Shown here one piece after another: positions 42,126 through 49,670 of a stretch of 64,000 bases of DNA; the first letter of the stretch is position 1; each line of letters begins with the position of its first letter. This stretch comes from Nocardioides silvaticus. Lineage in GTDB: Bacteria > Actinomycetota > Actinomycetes > Propionibacteriales > Nocardioidaceae. Position numbers and translations under genes: made by a program. The stretch lies in NCBI RefSeq assembly GCF_003160695.1, contig NZ_QGDD01000001.1, positions 62,001 through 126,000 on the forward strand, in the 5' to 3' direction. Under the pieces are notes generated by a model that saw only the letters and a program-made list of their open reading frames with translations, ran no database searches and was not told where the DNA came from.

Positions 42126-42611
42126 CTAGGGTGCCTGACCGGCCTCGATCTGGGTAGCGAGATATTGCTGCACGCCGACCCGCTCGATCGCGTCGAGCTG
42201 GCTCTCGAACCAGTCGGCGTGCTTCTCCTCGTCGCGGACCATCTCCTCGAAGACGGCGGCGGAACCGTGGTCGCCGAGGTCGTGACACTCCTTGGCGGAC
42301 GCGTTGAACTGGGCGACCGCAGCCTTCTCGCTCTCGAGCGCCAGCCTCAGCATCTCCTCGGCGGTCTCGCCGACGGTGATGGCGTTGAGCTTCTGCACGT
42401 TCGGGTGGCCGTCGAACATCAGGATCCGGTTGATCAGGTCGTCGGCGTCCTTCATCTCGTCGATGGAGAGGTCGTAGAAGACCTTGCCGAGCCTGGTCAG
42501 CCCCCAGTTGTCGAGCATGCGGGCGTGCAGGAAGTAGGTGTTGGTGACGGTCAGCTCGAAGGTGAGCGCGTCGTTGAAGAGCTCGACGATCCGGGGGCTG
42601 GCTGGCTGCAT
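42126..42611 (-). CDS. bfr: Bacterioferritin
   Basis: A 161-residue ferritin that oxidises and stores iron in a 24-mer cage. Aligned by eye with E. coli Bfr, the ferroxidase ligands Glu19, Glu52, Glu95, Glu128 and His131 are present, as is Met53, the haem ligand (SIDEMKDADD). The expected histidine at 55 (E. coli His54) is an aspartate, so the diiron site is altered on one side. Start ATG 42611. It lies 52 bp downstream of bfd on the same strand. Confidence 0.92.
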   Translation of the reverse strand: MQPASPRIVELFNDALTFELTVTNTYFLHARMLDNWGLTRLGKVFYDLSIDEMKDADDLINRILMFDGHPNVQKLNAITVGETAEEMLRLALESEKAAVAQFNASAKECHDLGDHGSAAVFEEMVRDEEKHADWFESQLDAIERVGVQQYLATQIEAGQAP

Positions 42612-42663
42612 GGCCCCGATCGTGTCATCCGGCCCCCCGGCTAAGGCCAGACTCAGCAGCGAA

Positions 42664-42867
42664 TCAGCTGGCTGCCCCGTCGGCGGCCAGGAGCGCGTCC
42701 TCCCGCTCGTGGTGCTGGCACACGAGCGCCTTGACGGTGAAGATGCACGACCCGCAGTCCTGGGCGGCACCGGTCGTCCGGCAGACCGCGCCGACCGTGC
42801 GCGCTCCATCAGCGAGGGCGCGGTCGACCGCGCTGTCGCTGACGACCCGGCACTGGCAGACGATCAC
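42664..42867 (-). CDS. bfd: Bacterioferritin-associated ferredoxin-like [2Fe-2S] protein
   Basis: A 67-residue BFD-like protein. Cys4, Cys6, Cys38 and Cys41 give the canonical CxC-X31-CxxC iron-sulfur ligands. Bfd reduces ferric iron in bacterioferritin so it can be released when iron is scarce. The start is GTG 42867. An IdeR/DtxR-like box overlaps the promoter, in keeping with induction by iron starvation, and bfr follows downstream, so storage and release are encoded together. Confidence 0.9.
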   Translation of the reverse strand: MIVCQCRVVSDSAVDRALADGARTVGAVCRTTGAAQDCGSCIFTVKALVCQHHEREDALLAADGAAS

Positions 42868-42872
42868 GAAAG

Positions 42873-42891
42873 TAAGGTTAACCTCACCTTC
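42873..42891. promoter_or_regulatory. IdeR/DtxR-like iron box upstream of bfd
   Basis: TAAGGTTAACCTCACCTTC agrees with TTAGGTTAGGCTAACCTAA at 13 of 19 positions by my count, including the AGGTTA and CACCT-like arms. It is 5 bp upstream of the bfd start. Confidence 0.65.
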
Positions 42892-42925
42892 CCTGTTGCG
42901 GGAAGGTGGGTCCCGTCACACGAAC

Positions 42926-42939
42926 AGGAACGTGTTCTA
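42926..42939. promoter_or_regulatory. KstR-like TetR operator, imperfect copy
   Basis: AGGAACGTGTTCTA, 11 bp before the SDR start, shares GAAC.TGTTCTA with the perfect palindrome at 44677-44690 and fits TnnAACnnGTTnnA at all but the first base. Confidence 0.5.
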
Positions 42940-42950
42940 GTCTCACGGTC

Positions 42951-43805
42951 GTGAGCACCTACGCCGTGACCGGCGCCGCCAGCGGGATGGGCCGCGCCGT
43001 CGCCGACAAGCTGGCCGCCGGCGGACACACCGTCATCACCGTCGACATCGCCGAGGCGACGGTCCGCGCGGACCTGTCGACCCCCGCCGGGAGGCGGGCC
43101 GCGGCGACGGCGGTGCTCGAGCGCTGCGGAGGCAGGCTCGACGGGGCGGTCCTCGCCGCCGGACTCGGCCCGGCGCCCGGTCGCGACCGGCCGCGCCTCA
43201 TCGCCGAGGTCAACTACTTCGGCGTGGTCGACCTCCTCGAGGCCTGGCGCCCGGCCCTCGCGGCTGCCGACGCGGCGAAGGTCGTCGTGTTCTCGAGCAA
43301 CTCCAGCTCGACCGTCCCGATGGTGCCGGGACGCGCCGTGCGCGGGTTCCTCGAGGGCGACATCGAGCGGGTGCTCAGGACGCTCCGCGTCTTCGGCAAG
43401 CAGGCGCCGACCTTCGCCTACGCAGCCAGCAAGATCGCGATCAGCCGCTGGGTCCGTCGTACGGCGGTCACGAAGGAGTGGGCGGGTGCCGGGATCCGTC
43501 TCAACGCGATCGCGCCCGGCGCCGTGCTGACGCCGCTGCTGGAGCAGCAGCTCGCGACACCGGCCGAGGCCAAGCAGATCAGGCGGTTCCCGGTGCCGAT
43601 CGGCGGCTTCGGCGACCCCGGACAGCTGGCCGACTGGGTGGTCTTCATGCTGTCGGACGCCGCCGACTTCCTGTGCGGGAGCGTGGTGTTCGTCGACGGC
43701 GGCTCCGACGCGTGGTTCCGAGCCGACGACTGGCCGCGCGGGGTCCCGGCGCGCCGGCTGCGCGGCTACCTCAGGCGGATGAAGGAGTTCCGAGCGGCAC
43801 CATGA
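42951..43805 (+). CDS. SDR family oxidoreductase
   Basis: A 284-residue short-chain dehydrogenase. TGAASGMGRAVADKL is the cofactor motif; NSSSTVP supplies the serine and YAASK the Tyr/Lys pair; RLNAIAPGAVLTPLL and the C-terminal GSVVFVDGGSDA are typical. A 30-residue extension around residues 128-150 separates the serine from the tyrosine, similar to 3-alpha-hydroxysteroid dehydrogenase-like SDRs. The start is GTG 42951. With the two flavoprotein genes downstream and a shared operator, a role in steroid or lipid breakdown is a fair inference. Confidence 0.85.
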   Translation: MSTYAVTGAASGMGRAVADKLAAGGHTVITVDIAEATVRADLSTPAGRRAAATAVLERCGGRLDGAVLAAGLGPAPGRDRPRLIAEVNYFGVVDLLEAWRPALAAADAAKVVVFSSNSSSTVPMVPGRAVRGFLEGDIERVLRTLRVFGKQAPTFAYAASKIAISRWVRRTAVTKEWAGAGIRLNAIAPGAVLTPLLEQQLATPAEAKQIRRFPVPIGGFGDPGQLADWVVFMLSDAADFLCGSVVFVDGGSDAWFRADDWPRGVPARRLRGYLRRMKEFRAAP

Positions 43806-44655
43806 CGTCCTCCCGGAACCGGGCGATCCCCTCGAGCTTCTGCTCAAGGGACGCGCCGGGCCCGAAGTAGTAGAGCCACGGCATCGTCATCACCAGCGTC
43901 ACCCCGCCCGCCGCGGCGCGGGCGAAGTCGTCGACCGTGAGCGCGTCGGTCAGCGCGACCACGACGTCGTACGGCGCCTCCGGGTCGCGGCCGGCGTCCG
44001 CGCGCAGCGCGGCCAACCTCGTGGCCACCTCCGCGGCCTCGTCCACGGTGCACATGTCGCTGACCCAGCCGTCGTGGCGCGCGGCCCGGCGGTAGGCGAC
44101 GTCGGAGATGCCACCCACCCACACCGGGATCGGCGCCGGCGGGTCGGGCTTCATCACCAGCCGCTGGCAGGAGTAGAACTCGCCGTCGAACTCGGTCCAG
44201 CCCGGGCTCCACAGTTCCTTCATCAGCGTGAGGGCCTCGTCGGTGCGCCGGCCGCGGGTGCCGAAGTCCTGCTCCAGCAGGTCGAACTCGTCACGGCTCC
44301 ACCCCACGCCGACACCCAGCGCGACCCGACCGCCGGACAGGGCCGCGGCCGTGCCGACCGCCTTGGCGACCACGTAGGGGTTGCGCATCGCCGCGACGTA
44401 GATGGAGGTGAAGAACTGCAGCCGGGTGGTGACCTGGGCGAGCGCGCCGACGGTCACCCACGGGTCCGGCCAGTCCACGTCGGGCTTCCACCGGCGCCGC
44501 CCGTCGGGTGTGTAGGGGTACGGCGTGGTGATCTCCTCGAGGTCGACGACGTGGTCGGCGAGGCTGAACGCGCGGAAGCCGGCCTGCTCCGCGGCGCGGG
44601 CGAGCGGGACGAGCTGGTCGACGGGCTGGTAGGCGGCCACCATGGCGAAGTCCAC
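43771..44655 (-). CDS. LLM class F420/FMN-dependent oxidoreductase
   Basis: A 294-residue luciferase-like TIM-barrel enzyme. LADHVVDLEEITTPYPYTPD, FFTSIYVAAMRNPYVVAKAV and VALGVGVGWSRDEFDLLEQD are hallmarks of the F420-dependent LLM group common in actinobacteria. Substrate unknown. The start is GTG 44655, 22 bp from the KstR-like palindrome shared with the divergent OYE gene. The 3' end overlaps that of the SDR gene by 35 bp. Confidence 0.85.
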   Translation of the reverse strand: MDFAMVAAYQPVDQLVPLARAAEQAGFRAFSLADHVVDLEEITTPYPYTPDGRRRWKPDVDWPDPWVTVGALAQVTTRLQFFTSIYVAAMRNPYVVAKAVGTAAALSGGRVALGVGVGWSRDEFDLLEQDFGTRGRRTDEALTLMKELWSPGWTEFDGEFYSCQRLVMKPDPPAPIPVWVGGISDVAYRRAARHDGWVSDMCTVDEAAEVATRLAALRADAGRDPEAPYDVVVALTDALTVDDFARAAAGGVTLVMTMPWLYYFGPGASLEQKLEGIARFREDVMVPLGTPSSA

Positions 44656-44676
44656 GCGCCCAGCGTAGGGGTGGAG

Positions 44677-44690
44677 TAGAACATGTTCTA
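44677..44690. promoter_or_regulatory. KstR-like TetR operator between divergent flavoenzyme genes
   Basis: TAGAACATGTTCTA is a perfect 14-bp palindrome and fits TnnAACnnGTTnnA, the published KstR motif, exactly. Its last base is the A of the start codon of the OYE-type gene. Confidence 0.65.
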
Positions 44691-46666
44691 TGTCTGCTCC
44701 GTTCGGCCACCTGCTCTCCCCCGGCCGGATCGGCGCCATGACCACCCGCAACCGGATCGTCATGTCACCGATGGAGACGATGTACGGCACCCCGGAAGGA
44801 CATCCCTCGGAGCGCACGATCGCCTACTTCGCAGCTCGCGCCGCCGGCGGCGTCGGCCTGGTCACCGTCGGGGCCACCGGCATCGACCCCCTGCACCCCG
44901 AAACTCCGGGCGGCCTCCAGATCGGCACCGACGACGCCATCGCCGCGCACCGGGAGCTGGTCACCGCGGTGCACGAGCACGGTGCCCGGATCCAGCCGCA
45001 GGTCGTGCACGCCGGTCCCGACGGGCTCGGGCCCGAGCTGCACGGTGTGACGTCGCTGGGCCCGAGCGTGATCCCGTCGTACCTCACCGGGCGACCGTCG
45101 GCGGAGGTCACCAAGGAGCAGATCGCGACCGTCCTCGACCAGTTCCGGGCCGCGGCGGTGCGGGTGCGGGATGCCGGGTACGACGGCATCGAGCTGCACG
45201 CCGCGCACGGCTACATGTTCCTCGGGTCGTTCCTGGCGCCCCAGCGCAACCGGCGCGGCGACCGCTACCGCGGCACGTCGGTCGAGGGGCGGGCCCGGGT
45301 CGTGCTCGAGGCGCTCGCCGCGATCCGGGCGGAGGTCGGTACCGACTTCCCGATCACGCTGCGGATCTCCGGCTACGAGCGGGTGGCTGCCGGCCGGCCG
45401 GTCCACGACACCGCCTCGATCGCGCCGCTGCTCGTCGAAGCCGGGGTCGACGCGTTCCACGTCAGCGGCGGCGTCATCGACCGGCTCGTCACCCGGATGG
45501 TCAACGCCGCCGACGACGGCGACGGCCTCAACGTCGGCGCCGCGGCCGCGGTCAAGGAAGCCGTCGACGTGCCGGTGATCGCGGTCGGCCGTCTGCACGA
45601 CCCCGTCCTCGCCGAGTCCGTGCTCGCCGACGGCCGGGCCGACTTCGTGGCGCTCGGACGCCCGCTGCTGGCCGATCCCGAGCTCCCGCGCAAGCTCGCC
45701 GCGGGCGAGGCCGAGCGGGTGCGTCGCTGCATCTCCTGCGAGAACTGCATCGACACGCTCGAGGAGAAGCTCGCCGCCGAGTGCGCCGTCAACCCGCTGA
45801 CCGGGCACGAGCGCGAGCTCGTGGTCCCGACCTCGCCGGCGCCGTACCTCGTCGACCCGGCTCGTCCGAACGCGCCGGGGCGACGCGTGGTCGTCGTCGG
45901 TGGTGGTCCGGCCGGGATGGAGACGGCGTGGCGGGCCGCCGCCGCCGGCCACCAGGTCGTGCTCCTCGAGCGATCGCCCGCCCTCGGCGGGGCGCTGGTC
46001 GCGGCCTCGGCTGTGCACCCCGAGAACCGGCCCTACCTCGACTGGCTGCTCGCCGAGGTCGACCGGTCCGCGGTCGACGTACGGACGGGGACGGAGGCGA
46101 CTCCCGAGGTCGTCGCCGGACTCGCGCCCGACGCCGTCGTGGTCGCCTCCGGCGGCGAGGTCGTCCTGCCGGCCGTGCCCGGCGACGACCTGCCGCACGT
46201 GTCGCGCGGTCTCGACCCCGACCGCGTGCCCTCCGGGCGGCGGGTCGTGGTCGTCGGCGGCCGGTTGGCTGCTCTCGAGTACGCCGAGATGCTGGCCCGC
46301 GCCGGCCGGCTGGTCGCGATGTTGGAGGCCGGCTCCGAGATCGCCCCGGAGGTCGGGCTGAAGCGGCGCACGGAGCACTTCGACCGGATCGACCGGTTGG
46401 GCATCACCGTCCATGTCGGGTGCGTCGTCGAGAGGATCAGCTCCGACGGCGTGCGCTACGTCCCCGCCCGGGGCACCAGCCGGCTGCTCCCCGCGGACGC
46501 CGTCGTGCTCGCCGGCACCGTCGTCCCCTCCCCCGCGCTGGCTGACGCGATCGTCGCGCGGCTGGCGGGCGTCGCCGTCCACACCGTCGGCGACGCCGAC
46601 CTCGGGCCCGGACTGATCCGCGGAGCCACCGGCGGGGCGGCGCGGGTGCTGCAGAGTCTTTTCTAA
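44690..46666 (+). CDS. OYE/2,4-dienoyl-CoA reductase-type flavin and Fe-S oxidoreductase
   Basis: A 658-residue two-part enzyme. Residues 1-345 form an FMN TIM barrel (NRIVMSPMETMYG, GYDGIELHAAHGYMFLGSFL, then APQRNRRGDRYRG); CISCENC plus a later Cys form a [4Fe-4S] site (note CxxCxxC, one residue shorter than the usual CxxCxxxC); residues about 395-658 are an FAD/NAD(P) domain (VVVVGGGPAGMETAWRAAAA). Relatives reduce unsaturated acyl-CoA or steroid-like substrates. The ATG at 44690 overlaps the operator and there is no well-placed ribosome binding site, so the mRNA may be leaderless. Confidence 0.85.
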   Translation: MSAPFGHLLSPGRIGAMTTRNRIVMSPMETMYGTPEGHPSERTIAYFAARAAGGVGLVTVGATGIDPLHPETPGGLQIGTDDAIAAHRELVTAVHEHGARIQPQVVHAGPDGLGPELHGVTSLGPSVIPSYLTGRPSAEVTKEQIATVLDQFRAAAVRVRDAGYDGIELHAAHGYMFLGSFLAPQRNRRGDRYRGTSVEGRARVVLEALAAIRAEVGTDFPITLRISGYERVAAGRPVHDTASIAPLLVEAGVDAFHVSGGVIDRLVTRMVNAADDGDGLNVGAAAAVKEAVDVPVIAVGRLHDPVLAESVLADGRADFVALGRPLLADPELPRKLAAGEAERVRRCISCENCIDTLEEKLAAECAVNPLTGHERELVVPTSPAPYLVDPARPNAPGRRVVVVGGGPAGMETAWRAAAAGHQVVLLERSPALGGALVAASAVHPENRPYLDWLLAEVDRSAVDVRTGTEATPEVVAGLAPDAVVVASGGEVVLPAVPGDDLPHVSRGLDPDRVPSGRRVVVVGGRLAALEYAEMLARAGRLVAMLEAGSEIAPEVGLKRRTEHFDRIDRLGITVHVGCVVERISSDGVRYVPARGTSRLLPADAVVLAGTVVPSPALADAIVARLAGVAVHTVGDADLGPGLIRGATGGAARVLQSLF

Positions 46667-46738
46667 GATCGCGGGACTCACCCTGTCCCGGCGGTCTACG
46701 GTTCGGCCAAGCCACCGGCCGTCGAAGAAGGGGGTCTC

Positions 46739-48418
46739 GTGACTCGGTCGTTCCCAGGCTCCTCGAGAGCCAGCGCCAACCGGACGACCCGAGCGGTCGC
46801 GCTGGTGGTGGTGATCGGCCTGGTGCTGACCGCGGCGTCCTCCGTGGTCGCCCATCGCGTCGACCGCTCGACAGAAGAGCGACTCCTCGAGACGCAGACC
46901 GAGCAGGCGGCGGCCGTGCTCTCGACCGCAATCGCGATCATCCAGCTGCCGCTGACGACAGGCCTGCAGGTCCAGGCCAACGCCGGCATGGACGGGAACC
47001 CCGCTGTCTTCCGTCGGACGTTCGCCGCCAACATCAGCGAGGACCCGCTGTTCGCGTCGGCCTCCCTGTGGCGCGCCGAGGAAGGTGGCGAAGAGGAGCT
47101 CACCCGCCTCAGCACCGTGGGCTCCGAGCCCGCCCTCGACCCCGACGGCGCCCGGGCCGAGGAGCTCGTCCTGCGTGCTCTTGCCGTGACGACGCCGGTC
47201 GTGGAGAAGGTCGAGGTCGGCGACCGGGTCCGGCTCGTCTACGCCCAAGCTGATCCGGACACGGGCTTCGTCATCAAGATCGAGCGCGAGCTGCCGGCTG
47301 ATCGTCGTTCCGTGGTGGACGACGACTCGGCGTTCTCGAACCTCGACTACGCCATCTACATCGGGGACCAGACCCGGCTCGACGACCTGACGACGACCAG
47401 CGTGGAGCTCGACGACCTACCGCTCGAGGGATCGACCGCGCGGACGACGATCGCGTTCGGCGACACCGTGCTGACTCTGGTCACCCGTCCCAACCGGCAC
47501 CTCGGGAGCGGCCTGAGCAAGTGGCTCCCGCTGATCCTGCTGCTGAGCGGCCTGGTCCTGACGGCTGCCAGCGCCCTCATCACGCGCACGCTGTCCAACC
47601 GAGGGAATCGCGCCGAGGAGGACGCAGCGACGATCACCCGGCTCTACGAGAAGAACAACGAGCTCTACGAGGAGCAGCGGGCCCTGTTCCTGCGGCTGCA
47701 GCGCGCCCTGCTTCCTCACGTGATCCCGACCATCCCGGAGCTGGAGATCGCCTCGTCGTACGTCGCCGGCACCAAGGGCATCGAGATCGGGGGCGACTGG
47801 TACAGCATCGTCGACGTCGGCGAGGACCACTTCGGCTTCGTCGTCGGCGACGTCTCCGGCAAGGGCGTCGACACCGTCGCCGAGATGGCGCGGGCCCGGT
47901 TCACCCTGCGCGCCTACCTGCTCGACGGCAAGACACCGGCCGAGGCTCTGGAGAAGTGCTCCTCGCAGTTCGACATCGCGGTCGACGAGCACATCGTCAC
48001 CGTCATCGTCGGCCTCGGGACCTGGGCCACCGGCGAGGTCGTCGTCGCCAACGCCGGCCACCCGCTGCCGCTGCTGATGACGGAGGCCGGCAGCGACTAC
48101 GTCACGATGCCGGTCGGCCCGCCGCTCGGGGTCGGCGAGTCGACCTACGAGTCCGTCACCGTCACCATGCCGCCCGGGTCGACGCTGTTCGCGTTCACCG
48201 ACGGGCTTGTCGAGCGCCGCGGCGAGGACATCGACGTCGGCATGGAGCGTCTGGTCGACGCCGTGGAGGAGCACCGCGACGAGCCGCTGGCCGACCTGGT
48301 GACGTCGGTCCTGGCCGCGCTGCACGACAAGGAGGTGGCCGACGACACCGCCGTGCTCGCCCTGCGTCGCAGCACTCTCGGCGCCCCCGGTTCCGCCCCG
48401 GGAGGTTCGGGTACCTGA
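46739..48418 (+). CDS. Membrane-bound SpoIIE-type (PP2C) phosphatase
   Basis: A 559-residue protein. A membrane helix at about 18-38, an extracytoplasmic sensor region to about 255 (CHASE- or Cache-like in size), a second helix near 262-282, a short coiled coil (TRLYEKNNELYEEQRALFLR), and a C-terminal PP2C domain with GGDWYSIVDV, GDVSGKGVDTVAEMARA and DDTAVLAL as metal-binding motifs. Such phosphatases usually act on anti-sigma factor antagonists to switch on stress sigma factors; no partner genes are adjacent. GTG 46739 follows AAGAAGGGGG. Confidence 0.88.
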   Translation: MTRSFPGSSRASANRTTRAVALVVVIGLVLTAASSVVAHRVDRSTEERLLETQTEQAAAVLSTAIAIIQLPLTTGLQVQANAGMDGNPAVFRRTFAANISEDPLFASASLWRAEEGGEEELTRLSTVGSEPALDPDGARAEELVLRALAVTTPVVEKVEVGDRVRLVYAQADPDTGFVIKIERELPADRRSVVDDDSAFSNLDYAIYIGDQTRLDDLTTTSVELDDLPLEGSTARTTIAFGDTVLTLVTRPNRHLGSGLSKWLPLILLLSGLVLTAASALITRTLSNRGNRAEEDAATITRLYEKNNELYEEQRALFLRLQRALLPHVIPTIPELEIASSYVAGTKGIEIGGDWYSIVDVGEDHFGFVVGDVSGKGVDTVAEMARARFTLRAYLLDGKTPAEALEKCSSQFDIAVDEHIVTVIVGLGTWATGEVVVANAGHPLPLLMTEAGSDYVTMPVGPPLGVGESTYESVTVTMPPGSTLFAFTDGLVERRGEDIDVGMERLVDAVEEHRDEPLADLVTSVLAALHDKEVADDTAVLALRRSTLGAPGSAPGGSGT

Positions 48419-48423
48419 CCCGG

Positions 48424-49389
48424 GTGCCGACCTACAGCGAGCAGGGCAAGTCCTACGAGCGGGACATGACCTACGTCCCCGACCGGATCACGAGCAAGCC
48501 GGGCCACACCCAGGACGGGTACGGCGGGCACGAGCTCGACGTACCGACCTGGCCGGTGGAGCCCGACCGCTACCGGCTGGTCGCCGCGCGGGCGTGCCCG
48601 TGGGCCAACCGGGCGATCATCGTGCGCGGCCTGCTCGGGCTCGAGGACGTGCTCTCGATGGGGCTGGCCGGTCCCACGCACGACGAGCGCAGCTGGACCT
48701 TCGACCTCGATCCCGGCGGCGTCGACCCGGTGCTCGGCTACGAGCGGCTGCAGCAGGCCTACCTCGCGCGCGACCCGGGCTGGGACAAGGGCATCACCGT
48801 CCCCGCGATCGTCGACGTCCCGTCGGGGGCGGTCGTCACCAGCGACTTCCCCTCGATCACCCACGACCTGTTCTTCGAGTGGCGCGACCACCACCGCCCG
48901 GACGCGCCCGACCTCTGGCCCGACGACTGCCGGGAGGAGATGGAGGCGGTGATGAAGCGGGTCTTCACCGACGTCAACAACGGCGTCTACCGGTGCGGGT
49001 TCTCCGGCTCCCAGGAGGCGTACGACGAGGCCTACGACGTGCTCTGGTCGACCATGGACTGGCTCGAGGAGCGGCTGACCGACCGCCGCTACCTGATGGG
49101 CGACCGGATCACGGAGGCCGACGTGCGTCTCTTCACCACGCTCGCGCGGTTCGACGCGGTCTACCACAACCACTTCAAGTGCAACCGCAACAAGCTGACC
49201 GAGATGCCCGCGCTGTGGGGCTATGCCCGCGACCTGTTCCAGACCCCCGGCTTCGGCGACACCATCGACTTCGACCAGATCAAGCGGCACTACTACGTCG
49301 TCCACGAGGACATCAATCCGACCGGCATCGTCCCGAAGGGGCCCGATCCGTCCGTCTGGCTCACGGCGCACGGACGCGACCGGCTCTGA
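48424..49389 (+). CDS. Glutathionyl-hydroquinone reductase-like GST (Xi class, CPWA motif)
   Basis: A 321-residue GST-fold protein. Residue Cys58 in ARACPWANR is the catalytic cysteine of S-glutathionyl-(hydro)quinone reductases (YqjG, PcpF, ECM4), which strip glutathione from quinone conjugates. ITSDFPSI is absent, but VVTSDFPSITHDL matches the glutathione-site loop, and the C-terminal helical domain with RFDAVYHNHFKCN is characteristic of the family. Actinobacterial members may use mycothiol; here a GshA/GshB-like operon in the same window makes a glutathione-type substrate plausible. GTG 48424 is 6 bp after the phosphatase stop. Confidence 0.85.
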   Translation: MPTYSEQGKSYERDMTYVPDRITSKPGHTQDGYGGHELDVPTWPVEPDRYRLVAARACPWANRAIIVRGLLGLEDVLSMGLAGPTHDERSWTFDLDPGGVDPVLGYERLQQAYLARDPGWDKGITVPAIVDVPSGAVVTSDFPSITHDLFFEWRDHHRPDAPDLWPDDCREEMEAVMKRVFTDVNNGVYRCGFSGSQEAYDEAYDVLWSTMDWLEERLTDRRYLMGDRITEADVRLFTTLARFDAVYHNHFKCNRNKLTEMPALWGYARDLFQTPGFGDTIDFDQIKRHYYVVHEDINPTGIVPKGPDPSVWLTAHGRDRL

Positions 49390-49394
49390 CGCCG

Positions 49395-49670
49395 GTGGCT
49401 CGCGACGACCGCGTCCGCGCGCTCGAGGAGCGCATCCTCGAGCTGCTCGCGCAGCGCGACACGGGCCGGACGATCTGCCCGTCCGAGGCGGCTCGCTCCG
49501 TGCGCGGCGAGGACGACGAGGGCTGGCGCGACCTCATGGAGCCGGCGCGGGAAGCCGCCCGGCGGCTGGTCGCCGCCGGCCGGCTCGACGTGACGCAGGG
49601 CGGCGAGGTCGTGGACCTGGCCGCGGCGAGAGGGCCGATCCGGCTGCGGCTGCGGCCTGGCGACGACTAG
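49395..49670 (+). CDS. DUF3253 domain protein
   Basis: A 91-residue protein: RTICPSEAARSVRGEDDEGW, then MEPAREAARRLVAAGRLDVT and RGPIRLRLRPG are the DUF3253 signature, a winged-helix-like fold of unknown role. GTG 49395 is 6 bp after the GST-like gene, so the two are probably co-transcribed. Its stop is adjacent to the stop of the decarboxylase gene on the other strand. Confidence 0.8.
   Translation: MARDDRVRALEERILELLAQRDTGRTICPSEAARSVRGEDDEGWRDLMEPAREAARRLVAAGRLDVTQGGEVVDLAAARGPIRLRLRPGDD

Noticed and set aside
44765..47248. An 827-codon open frame on the minus strand
   Set aside because: It is antisense to the OYE-type and phosphatase genes, has an Arg/Asp/Gly/Val-rich shadow composition and no domain; high GC makes such frames common.
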